A DNA stretch of 64,000 nucleotides from Bacillus sp. sid0103 (lineage in GTDB: Bacteria > Bacillota > Bacilli > Bacillales_B > DSM-18226), in the NCBI RefSeq assembly GCF_019219025.1, contig NZ_JAHUWN010000009.1, positions 147,980 through 211,979 of the forward strand, written 5' to 3'. Position numbers and translations under genes: made by a program. Below the pieces are notes generated by a model. It was not told where the DNA came from. It did not search any database and saw only the letters and a list, made by a program, of their open reading frames with translations. This document shows, in pieces, positions 27,518 through 34,498 of the stretch. Numbering within the stretch: the stretch's first letter is position 1; each line of letters opens with the position of its first letter.

Positions 27518-28912
27518 CTATTTACGGAAAGCTTTTAATTTTTCTTCTATTGCACGTTTCTTTGCTTCAACATCATCGGTATTTTCCTGTGAGCGTTCAT
27601 TGCTTGCTTCTTGTGTGCTCTCATCAAACCAATCGGGAATTAACTCTGTTCGAATAGGCTTTTTATTACTTGATCTTCCCGCTTTTTTACTTTCCTTATC
27701 CTTATGTGCATCATTCTTCGCGAGTTCCATTGCTTCCTTCACTGTTTTAACTTGCTTACTTGCCCAATGTCTAGCGATTGAGTCTACAAAGTTCTTGGTG
27801 AACCTCATGTCCGTTTTTCTCATCGCCACATCAGTTAAGACATTTACAACACCTGGAGGGAGTTTATATTTAATCATGATTTCTTCTAATGTTTTCAAAT
27901 TGGCATTTGAAGGTTCTACTCCACCTGAGAGTTCCTTAAAAACGATAAGTGGTGAGGTAGTTTCATAAAAGCGAATTAATTTTTCTTCCGGTGTTTTCGG
28001 TTCAGTTATTTGCGTTTGCAGAGCATGAGGCTGGGTACGGTTAATTAGACTGGGAAGTTGATCATAATTAACAAATTGATACCAGTCACGAGCCCCTTTT
28101 CTTAAGTCTTCGATATCTATTTCGTCATGTTCGTTAATCGCACCTAACATAAAATTTTTCATTTCGATTGGATCGATTTGATAAAGAAACGCAAGATTAC
28201 TAATCACATTTTTCACTTTCGGTGTTAATGCCTTTTTCGGTACGAGCGATTCATTCAGCCCTGCTGTTAACATTTCAAAATCAAACGTATCCAAACCGAT
28301 TTGGATTGGATTAGCTTCCGTTCTTCCGATAAACTGCTGATTTTTTTCCTCATGTAAATCTGCAGAAATGCCTTGAATATAGTCCATACTGCCAGGGGAT
28401 GCTGAGGCAAACACATCCTGAAAGGCTTTAGTAACATCTACATACTCATCATCGCTTGGCTTTTGTTGGTCACTAAAAAAGCGTTTTAACCGAGAAAAAT
28501 GATTTTTTCCGATTTTACGATAAAGATAAATATTTAGCATCCCATCTAAAAAGAATTGTTCAGGACTAAGAGGAGGACGGAGTTCATATAAAAAGGATCG
28601 TCCTCCTTCATCTGTTTTGACACGCGTCTTTAATAACCCTATACCTTCTAGCTTTAATCTTGCTTCGTAGATGTCATTTAGGTTCAACTCTAAGAGATTC
28701 ATCAATAAATGGTGTGTGGAAGACTCAGACCAAAGCCGATTTTCCTCTAACTCTGCCCAGAGTGTCATATATAAACTAAAGCAAGTCGAACCAATCAAGG
28801 GCTGATATAAAAACGTCAGCACTTTACGGTCGTAATCATGCAGTAACCCATCAGCAGCTACGATATAACGATCGATAGGAAGAATTTCCTGCCAATGCTG
28901 CGCCACATTCAT
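27518..28912 (-). CDS. dnaB: replication initiation and membrane attachment protein DnaB
   Basis: 464 aa. The N-terminal region (HWQEILPIDRYIVAADGLLH) and the C-terminal DnaB_2/DnaD-like domain with YYEXGL-related segment (about 300-410) are typical of Gram-positive DnaB, which helps load helicase at oriC and at restart forks. The tail is charged and low complexity. ATG at 28912 after AAAGGG. The leader upstream contains a copy of the dispersed repeat. Confidence 0.94.
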   Translation of the reverse strand: MNVAQHWQEILPIDRYIVAADGLLHDYDRKVLTFLYQPLIGSTCFSLYMTLWAELEENRLWSESSTHHLLMNLLELNLNDIYEARLKLEGIGLLKTRVKTDEGGRSFLYELRPPLSPEQFFLDGMLNIYLYRKIGKNHFSRLKRFFSDQQKPSDDEYVDVTKAFQDVFASASPGSMDYIQGISADLHEEKNQQFIGRTEANPIQIGLDTFDFEMLTAGLNESLVPKKALTPKVKNVISNLAFLYQIDPIEMKNFMLGAINEHDEIDIEDLRKGARDWYQFVNYDQLPSLINRTQPHALQTQITEPKTPEEKLIRFYETTSPLIVFKELSGGVEPSNANLKTLEEIMIKYKLPPGVVNVLTDVAMRKTDMRFTKNFVDSIARHWASKQVKTVKEAMELAKNDAHKDKESKKAGRSSNKKPIRTELIPDWFDESTQEASNERSQENTDDVEAKKRAIEEKLKAFRK

Positions 28913-28936
28913 TCAACCCTTTCTTTACCTTAAATA

Positions 28937-29109
28937 ACTGTCCAGCGGGCCATACGCCGCTAAACAGGGCGCCTCCGCTTTTCCTATTTGTCTAGCTCCA
29001 GCGCCTAGGGGCTCGGGTCATAAGCCAATCCGTCCTGAAGGTTAAAAAGCAACCTTCACGCCGGCTCGTCTTATGCCTGTCGCCCCTGAGCAGGCGCTTC
29101 CGCTTTCCT
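28937..29109 (-). repeat. dispersed element, copy C (double)
   Basis: 28990-29109 is a full copy (GTCTAGCTCCAGCGCCTAGG ... GGCGCTTCCGCTTTCC) with an internal inverted pair GAAGGTT/AACCTTC. 28937-28985 is a second partial copy ending GCGCCTCCGCTTTT. Together they occupy the dnaB leader. Confidence 0.85.
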
Positions 29110-29112
29110 CAG

Positions 29113-29147
29113 TAAAAAGAGCCAAAGACCACAATCCTCTTTAGCTC
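29113..29147 (-). terminator. nrdR terminator
   Basis: 10-bp stem GAGCTAAAGA/TCTTTGGCTC (one G-T) followed by TTTTTAC on the minus strand. Confidence 0.8.
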
Positions 29148-29148
29148 C

Positions 29149-29610
29149 TTAAGATTTTTCTTTTTTTATTAATTCTTTTAATTCATTAATGAAAACATTG
29201 ATATCTTTAAATTGACGATAAACCGACGCGAATCTGACATAGGCAACTTCGTCTACATGTGCGAGCCTGTCCATTACCATTTCACCTATTGCTTCACTTT
29301 TTATTTCTGAAATACCTTGACTGCGCAGATCTTTTTCAACACCGTGGGTTATATCTTCTAATTCCTTTAAAGCCACGGGGCGCTTCTCACATGCTTTAAT
29401 CAAGCCGCGTAATATTTTATCACGGCTAAACTCTTCTCTGGTACCTTCTTTTTTGACTACAATCAACGGGATTTCTTCAATCTTCTCAAACGTAGTAAAA
29501 CGATACCCACATTCTTCGCATTCGCGTCTCCTGCGTGTGGCCCGACCTTCATCAACAGGTCGAGAATCAAGGACACGTGTTCCATAATTTTGACAAGAAG
29601 GACATTTCAT
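29149..29610 (-). CDS. nrdR: transcriptional repressor NrdR
   Basis: 153 aa from ATG at 29610 ([17 protein letters not shown]). The zinc ribbon has Cys pairs at residues 3/6 and 31/34 (ECEECGYRF) around an Arg-rich loop (ATRRRREC). The ATP-cone domain covers about 46-136. NrdR senses dNTP/ATP and represses ribonucleotide reductase genes. It sits upstream of dnaB as in B. subtilis (ytcG). Confidence 0.97.
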   Translation of the reverse strand: MKCPSCQNYGTRVLDSRPVDEGRATRRRRECEECGYRFTTFEKIEEIPLIVVKKEGTREEFSRDKILRGLIKACEKRPVALKELEDITHGVEKDLRSQGISEIKSEAIGEMVMDRLAHVDEVAYVRFASVYRQFKDINVFINELKELIKKEKS

Positions 29611-29698
29611 TGTAATCAACTCCAAATTCTACACTGTAACTTCCGGACAAACGCTTACTTTCATCTTATAAAAAAGAATATCTTTATACAAGTAAGTA

Positions 29699-30094
29699 TT
29701 AGGAGTTTTTTATTCCTACGAATGTATGTAATTGATTAATTCGTTCGTAATAAGAATTAATCCGCTTTTTTAAAGCAGGATAAGTGCCCAGTAAGGAAAA
29801 TCTTTCTGATGATATATTAAAGTCTACAGCTGTTTCCATTGGTTTTACAGCAACAATCGTAATAATCAAGAAACAGCGGATTGGTTTATTGATTTCAACA
29901 GCAATTTCTCCATGTTCTTTCGAAACGGTAGTTACCTGGCAATCGGCATCATCACGAAATAACTTTTCAACTGATTCAAATACTTGATTAAACTTCGCCT
30001 TATAATAATGCGTTTTTAAAGAATCATCTGCAATTCGATCTGAAGTCTCAATTTGCTGTTTAAAACGGACAAATATGTTTCCTAACATAGCCAT
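29699..30094 (-). CDS. conserved cytosolic protein of unknown function
   Basis: 131 aa from ATG at 30094 (MAMLGNIFVRFKQQIETSD), with GGGGAGG upstream. No signal peptide, membrane helix or catalytic motif is evident. The predicted fold is mixed alpha/beta with a hydrophobic strand pair (IRCFLIITIVAVKPME). I cannot assign a function. It lies between nrdR and the speD terminator and has its own good ribosome site. Confidence 0.75.
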   Translation of the reverse strand: MAMLGNIFVRFKQQIETSDRIADDSLKTHYYKAKFNQVFESVEKLFRDDADCQVTTVSKEHGEIAVEINKPIRCFLIITIVAVKPMETAVDFNISSERFSLLGTYPALKKRINSYYERINQLHTFVGIKNS

Positions 30095-30149
30095 AATATT
30101 CCTCCCCTTATACCCTTTGGTCTTATTGTACAACATTTTCGTACAAAAT

Positions 30150-30182
30150 ATAAAAAGAGGTGTATTTCAGATACACCTCTTC
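30150..30182 (-). terminator. speD terminator
   Basis: Perfect 10-bp stem AGAGGTGTAT (30156-30165)/ATACACCTCT (30171-30180) followed by TTTTTATATTTT. Confidence 0.88.
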
Positions 30183-30203
30183 ACTAAATTATTTTTATTA
30201 GGA

Positions 30204-30578
30204 TTATAAAACCTTTGCCTGTTTGACATGAACAGGACCCATGCCACGTGGAATTTCAATATTTTCACGTGTTTGTGCATTTAATGCCTCAGCAATGTAA
30301 TCTGCTGCAACATTAGGATTTAAATCGCCGCAAGTATAAACATCAATGCTCGCGTATCCATGTTCAGGGAAGCTGTGAATGGTTAGATGTGATTCGGAAA
30401 TAATTACAACACCACTAACACCTTGAGGAGCAAACTTATGAAATGCAACTTCACGGATTTCTGCACCAGACTTAAGGGCTGCTTCAACAAAAGTCGTTTC
30501 AATAAAATTCATATCATTCAATTTTTCAAAGTCGCATCCCCATAATTCAGAGATTACGTGACGTCCCATTGTTTCCAT
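30204..30578 (-). CDS. speD: S-adenosylmethionine decarboxylase proenzyme
   Basis: Makes decarboxylated SAM for spermidine synthesis. 124 aa from ATG at 30578 ([16 protein letters not shown]), which aligns with B. subtilis; an in-frame ATG two codons earlier has shorter spacing to GGGGG. The chain self-cleaves at Glu62-Ser63 ([15 protein letters not shown]), turning Ser63 into the pyruvoyl group. His68 and Cys83 (VYTCGD) are the processing and catalytic residues at the positions known for this class. An unusual structured leader precedes it. Confidence 0.96.
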   Translation of the reverse strand: METMGRHVISELWGCDFEKLNDMNFIETTFVEAALKSGAEIREVAFHKFAPQGVSGVVIISESHLTIHSFPEHGYASIDVYTCGDLNPNVAADYIAEALNAQTRENIEIPRGMGPVHVKQAKVL

Positions 30579-30584
30579 ATTCAT

Positions 30585-30723
30585 TTTTCCCCCTCTAACC
30601 TTTTATGTTCTTTCTTGAAATCCTTTGTTGACGGTAACACGTAAGTACCACGGGGGAAAGTTAGTCCAGAGAGGTCCTAACCCTTTAAGTAATTAATTGC
30701 TACCTAATTTCAAGAAGTTCACG
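30585..30723 (-). ncRNA. structured 5' leader of speD (candidate cis-regulatory RNA)
   Basis: The expected transcript starts near 30723 and opens with a 10-nt strand (bases 30707-30716) perfectly complementary to 30612-30621, closing an ~85-nt domain. Inside are a GTTAG/CTAAC hairpin (about 30660-30683) and GGTA/TACC pairing (about 30633-30649). The octamer TTTCCCCC (RNA sense, 30652-30659) is a perfect complement of the Shine-Dalgarno GGGGGAAA (30586-30593). No reading frame is seen in it. Confidence 0.6.
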
Positions 30724-30729
30724 ATGACT

Positions 30730-30758
30730 AGTATACTTTGTTTATATTTTTTTTGCAA
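30730..30758 (-). promoter_or_regulatory. speD promoter
   Basis: -35 TTGCAA (30753-30758, palindromic), spacer 17, -10 TATACT (complement of 30730-30735). A-tracts lie in and upstream of the spacer. Confidence 0.75.
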
Positions 30759-30879
30759 CCTATCAATATAAAAAACTTAATTCGTTAATTTTGTAATACT
30801 TCTGTTTTACAGAGCCTAGTTTTAAAATCAACAAAGCTATTTTATGCCGATTGTTCCAAAAGGTCACAAATCAGCACAA

Positions 30880-30907
30880 AAAAAAGGCTGTCTATCGACA
30901 GCTTTTT
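30880..30907 (-). terminator. gapB terminator
   Basis: Stem AGCTGTC/GACAGCC followed by a nine-T run, starting directly after the gapB TAA. Confidence 0.85.
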
Positions 30908-31939
30908 TTAACTAACTTTTATCTGAGAGGATTTTGCGATTTCTTGAGCAACTAACAAAGTGAGATCAACAACTCGTGATGAATATCCCCACTCATTATC
31001 ATACCAGGCCAAAACTTTTACCTTTCTAGTCCCCATCACCATTGTAGAAAGACCATCAATGATAGCAGAATGCTCATTCGTATTAAAATCAACAGATACT
31101 AACGGTTCCATCGTTAAATCCAATATGCCCTTCAATGGACCATCGGATGCTTCAATAAAGGCATTATTGACTTCATCGACCGTTACATCTTGCTTAAGAT
31201 CAACGACTAAATCAACAAGTGATACGTTTGGTGTAGGTACACGAAGTGACATGCCATGTAATTTCCCTTTTAGGTGCGGTAATACTAAAGAAATTGCTTT
31301 AGCTGCTCCTGTTGTCGTTGGAATGATAGACTGTCCACATGCACGAGCCCTCCGTAAATCTTTGTGAGGATTATCAATATTTTTTTGATCATTGGTATAA
31401 GCATGAATCGTTGTCATTAATCCGCTTTCAATTCCAAATTTCTCGTCTAATACCTTTGCAACAGGTGCCAGGCAGTTAGTTGTACATGATGCATTGGAGA
31501 TAATGTCATGATAATGAACATCAAGCATTTCCTCATTAACACCCATTACAATGGTAACATCCTCATTTTTCCCTGGTGCTGTTAAGATCACTTTCTTTGC
31601 TCCTGCCTCTAAGTGCAGTGCTGCCGCTTCACGGGCATTAAATTTTCCTGTTGCTTCTATAACAATCTCAACCCCGAGTGCTCTCCATGGTAGTTCCTCT
31701 GGGTTGCGGCTACTTAATAATTTAATCCTTTTTCCATTTACAAGCAGCTCATCATCTAATGGGATAACTTCTCCCTGGAATGGTCCATGATTTGTATCAT
31801 ATTTAAGTAAATGTGCTAATGTTTCTGCAGGATAACTTGCGTTTATAGCCACAACATCCAATTTATTTTCAAGGATCGCTTTCCTAAAAACCATCCTTCC
31901 AATTCTCCCAAATCCATTAATTGCAACTTTTGTCTTCAT
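30908..31939 (-). CDS. gapB: glyceraldehyde-3-phosphate dehydrogenase, gluconeogenic NADP type
   Basis: 343 aa. The catalytic Cys is in SNASCTTNCLAPVAKVL (about 151-167), and the Rossmann start is INGFGRIGRMVFRKA. The cofactor loop reads INASYPAETLAHLLKYDTNHG, with Ala-Ser where NAD-type GapA has Asp-Leu, indicating NADP preference as in B. subtilis GapB. It functions in gluconeogenesis. ATG after GGAAGGGG. In B. subtilis it is repressed by CcpN under glycolytic conditions. Confidence 0.94.
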   Translation of the reverse strand: MKTKVAINGFGRIGRMVFRKAILENKLDVVAINASYPAETLAHLLKYDTNHGPFQGEVIPLDDELLVNGKRIKLLSSRNPEELPWRALGVEIVIEATGKFNAREAAALHLEAGAKKVILTAPGKNEDVTIVMGVNEEMLDVHYHDIISNASCTTNCLAPVAKVLDEKFGIESGLMTTIHAYTNDQKNIDNPHKDLRRARACGQSIIPTTTGAAKAISLVLPHLKGKLHGMSLRVPTPNVSLVDLVVDLKQDVTVDEVNNAFIEASDGPLKGILDLTMEPLVSVDFNTNEHSAIIDGLSTMVMGTRKVKVLAWYDNEWGYSSRVVDLTLLVAQEIAKSSQIKVS

Positions 31940-31992
31940 TTTGCAACCCCTTCCGCATTAATGTCATACTTAATACTCGTACTGATGTAATT

Positions 31993-32003
31993 AGTATAAC
32001 ATA
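31993..32003 (-). promoter_or_regulatory. possible CcpN site and -10 of gapB
   Basis: TATGTTATACT (minus sense) fits the published CcpN motif TRTGHYATAYW and contains the -10 TATACT. The motif is A/T-rich and similar matches occur by chance, so this is tentative. Confidence 0.45.
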
Positions 32004-32073
32004 TTTAGGTGCAATTGTGCTGAATAAAATGCGGATTTTTAAAATGTTTTATTATTTAGACAACTTGGTAACA

Positions 32074-32101
32074 TAAAAAAAGAGAAGGTGGCCCTTCTCT
32101 T
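32074..32101 (-). terminator. coaE terminator
   Basis: 8-bp stem AGAGAAGG/CCTTCTCT with loop GCCA on the minus strand, followed by TTTTTTTATG. Confidence 0.87.
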
Positions 32102-32104
32102 CCA

Positions 32105-32719
32105 TTACTTAATCGTTTTTTTATTGATATCAAACTGCGCTAAAATTTCAATAAGCTGTTCTTTTGTATCTGCAATCGAACCATTATTGTTAATTACGGC
32201 ATCCGCGAGCCTAATTTTTTCAGACAATGGCATTTGAGAATGGATCCTCGCTTCTGCATCCTCGACCGATAGATTATTTCTTGCGATTAATCTCTTTAAT
32301 TGAGTTTCATTGTCAACAAAAACTAGTAATGTTTTATCCACCATATACGTCAGCTTACTTTCGAAAAGTAATGGGATATCTAAAACAACCACTTCTTCCC
32401 CATTTTGTTTCGCCTTTTCGACTTGGGCACTCATCCTTTTTCTGACTTCAGGGTGAACAATATTGTTTAATAATTGTCTTTTTTCTTCATGATGGAAAAT
32501 AATCGAGCCCAGTTTTTGACGGTCAATTTCTCCATCGGCTATTAATACCTCTTCACCAAATTCAGCTATAATCTTAAAATATGCAGATTCACCTTTCATT
32601 ACCGCTTGGCGTGCTTCAATATCTGCGTCAACCACTGTGATATTCAATTCTTTGAAAAAGTTTGAGACCGTACTTTTACCACTGGCAATACCGCCTGTTA
32701 AACCGATAACTAATGTCAT
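32105..32719 (-). CDS. coaE: dephospho-CoA kinase
   Basis: Final step of CoA synthesis, ATP-dependent phosphorylation of dephospho-CoA. 204 aa. P-loop GLTGGIASGKST at about residues 6-17; the lid region carries AEARIHSQMPLSEK. The second ATG (32719) is chosen because GAGG is then 8 nt away, while the first ATG is only 2 nt from it. Last gene of the phoPR-polA-mutM-ytaF-coaE run. Confidence 0.96.
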   Translation of the reverse strand: MTLVIGLTGGIASGKSTVSNFFKELNITVVDADIEARQAVMKGESAYFKIIAEFGEEVLIADGEIDRQKLGSIIFHHEEKRQLLNNIVHPEVRKRMSAQVEKAKQNGEEVVVLDIPLLFESKLTYMVDKTLLVFVDNETQLKRLIARNNLSVEDAEARIHSQMPLSEKIRLADAVINNNGSIADTKEQLIEILAQFDINKKTIK

Positions 32720-32770
32720 CCCCATATCCTCTTTCTGGTTATTTCAAGGTATATACTTTGAATTTTAATA

Positions 32771-32919
32771 ACTATCTAGCTTCAGCGCCCAGCGACTAGT
32801 AGACTTCGCTCTCCTCCCTACGATAAGTCAACATCGAATCGCTGTCGCTCTTCGTGTTTCCTTTATCTCAGTCAGAGCGCTCCAGTCTATACGTCGCTAA
32901 ACGGGCGCTTCCGCTTTTA
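32771..32919 (-). repeat. dispersed element, divergent copy D
   Basis: Starts CTATCTAGCTTCAGCGCCCAG and ends AAACGGGCGCTTCCGCTTTTA. The middle differs from the other copies. The end runs into the ytaF stop codon (32917-32919). Confidence 0.7.
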
Positions 32920-33552
32920 TAATTTCCAAATCCCTATGATGATTAATAAAACCCCTGGCAAAAAGGTAAACTTTTGAATCCATTCAAACTTGTGAAAAAA
33001 CGTTCCACTTTTTATTCCCAATAGGACAAATAACGAACTCATAATCGCGACAGTAAACGCTAAATAGTAGGGTGAAAAACCTAGCATCGCCGCACCAATC
33101 CCAGCTCCAAAGGCATCTAGCGACAAGGCAAATCCTAACATTAATGCTTCAATCCCGGTAATCGTACCCGATAAATCGAAATCAGCCGACATCGGCTTTT
33201 TCAATATGTTAATTGCTAATCCGAGGGACTTAATCTCAAAATTTACGATTGTTTTTTCCTGTTCGAGTACGTCTTTTTCTTTTTCTGGCCTGAAAAATTG
33301 AAAAAGTACCCAAGCACCAAGACCAATAAGGATGATTCCCCCTAGGCTGGAAGTAATTCTTGGTGATAAAACTTTTTCGAGTCCGTGTCCAATTGATACT
33401 GCGATCATTAAAGATATCGCCGAGCAACTTGCAATAATAATAATTGACCTAAGCGGCATTACCATTTTTCTTAGTCCATAGGTAAACCCAACACTAAAGC
33501 TGTCAAGGCTAAGAGCAAAAGCAAGGATGAGAAGTGATAACAACTGAACCAT
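32917..33552 (-). CDS. ytaF: sporulation membrane protein YtaF (MntP-like)
   Basis: 211 aa with six hydrophobic helices. The N-terminal LILAFALSLDSFSVGFTYGL and the later LMLGFALSLDAFGAGIGAAM are the duplicated signature of the MntP/YtaF family, with conserved Asp in membrane. ATG at 33552 is preferred, with AAGGAG upstream. A role in spore formation is known by genetics in Bacillus; cation transport is inferred from MntP similarity. Confidence 0.9.
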   Translation of the reverse strand: MVQLLSLLILAFALSLDSFSVGFTYGLRKMVMPLRSIIIIASCSAISLMIAVSIGHGLEKVLSPRITSSLGGIILIGLGAWVLFQFFRPEKEKDVLEQEKTIVNFEIKSLGLAINILKKPMSADFDLSGTITGIEALMLGFALSLDAFGAGIGAAMLGFSPYYLAFTVAIMSSLFVLLGIKSGTFFHKFEWIQKFTFLPGVLLIIIGIWKL

Positions 33553-33650
33553 GATGTCTAGGGCTCCTTCCTCCAAAATCATTACGATAGTATATGGCAG
33601 GAGCCTATCAATGGTTAATGTTATTCTATTCTTACTTTTTTACTTTTCGT

Positions 33651-34484
33651 CTACACTTGGACCTTTTGGCAATTCGGGCAATAATGGGTTCCCCTGCCCC
33701 CTACAGTGGTCTTTTCTAAAGGTGTACCGCACCGTTTACACTCTTCCCCTTTTCGACCGTATGCATATAATTCAAGTTGGAACATACCAATCTCCCCTTG
33801 AGAATTAACATATGAACGAATCGTACTTCCTCCCTTTTTGACTGCTTCACTCAAGGTCGCAACAATTTCACGATGAAGAAGGGAAATTTCATTTATATCG
33901 AGTGTGTTTGCCAGACGTTCAGGATGGATACCGGCCCTAAAAAGCGCTTCATCGACATAGATATTACCAAGACCGACAAAGACTTTTTGGTCTAATAAGG
34001 CCGTTTTTATTTTCCGATTCGTTTTTTTCAGCTTTTCAGCTAAATACTCGACGGTAAATTCTTCTGAAAAAGGTTCAGGGCCCAGTCCTATCAGGGGCTC
34101 TGTTAAGAATTCATCGCCTTTTTTATATAGGTGCATAGTACCAAACTTTCGAACGTCCCGATACCTTAACTCGGTCCCATCTGTGAAATGAAAGAGAACA
34201 TGTGTATGTTTATCAAAGGGCTCATCTTTAGGATATAGGCCGTACTTCCCTTCCATTCTTAAATGGGAAACTAATGCGAAATTTCCAGTATAGATAATTA
34301 AAAATTTCCCTCTTCGACCCACATCGATAATGGTCTCCCCACTCAATGCATCTATAAATTGTTCAACTTCTAGTGGGGATTTTATGATTTTAGGCCAATA
34401 GACCGTTATATCTTTGATGGTTTTATTAACAACTAATTTTTTCAATGTTTTCCGTACGGTTTCTACTTCAGGAAGTTCAGGCAA
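33651..34484 (-). CDS. mutM: formamidopyrimidine-DNA glycosylase
   Basis: Removes 8-oxoguanine and Fapy lesions. 277 aa. The catalytic N-terminus PELPEVETVRKTL follows the TTG start (Pro2 nucleophile, Glu3). The helix-two-turn-helix is about residues 150-220. The C-terminal zinc finger has CKRCGTPLEKTTVGGRGTHY and then CPNC. GGGGGG precedes the start. It sits between polA and ytaF as in B. subtilis. Confidence 0.97.
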   Translation of the reverse strand: MPELPEVETVRKTLKKLVVNKTIKDITVYWPKIIKSPLEVEQFIDALSGETIIDVGRRGKFLIIYTGNFALVSHLRMEGKYGLYPKDEPFDKHTHVLFHFTDGTELRYRDVRKFGTMHLYKKGDEFLTEPLIGLGPEPFSEEFTVEYLAEKLKKTNRKIKTALLDQKVFVGLGNIYVDEALFRAGIHPERLANTLDINEISLLHREIVATLSEAVKKGGSTIRSYVNSQGEIGMFQLELYAYGRKGEECKRCGTPLEKTTVGGRGTHYCPNCQKVQV

Positions 34485-34498
34485 GATAGCCCCCCCTT

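Noticed and set aside
30585..30723. Known SAM riboswitch upstream of speD
   Set aside because: The conserved SAM-I (S-box) core motifs are not visible and the architecture differs. I therefore report it only as a candidate novel leader.
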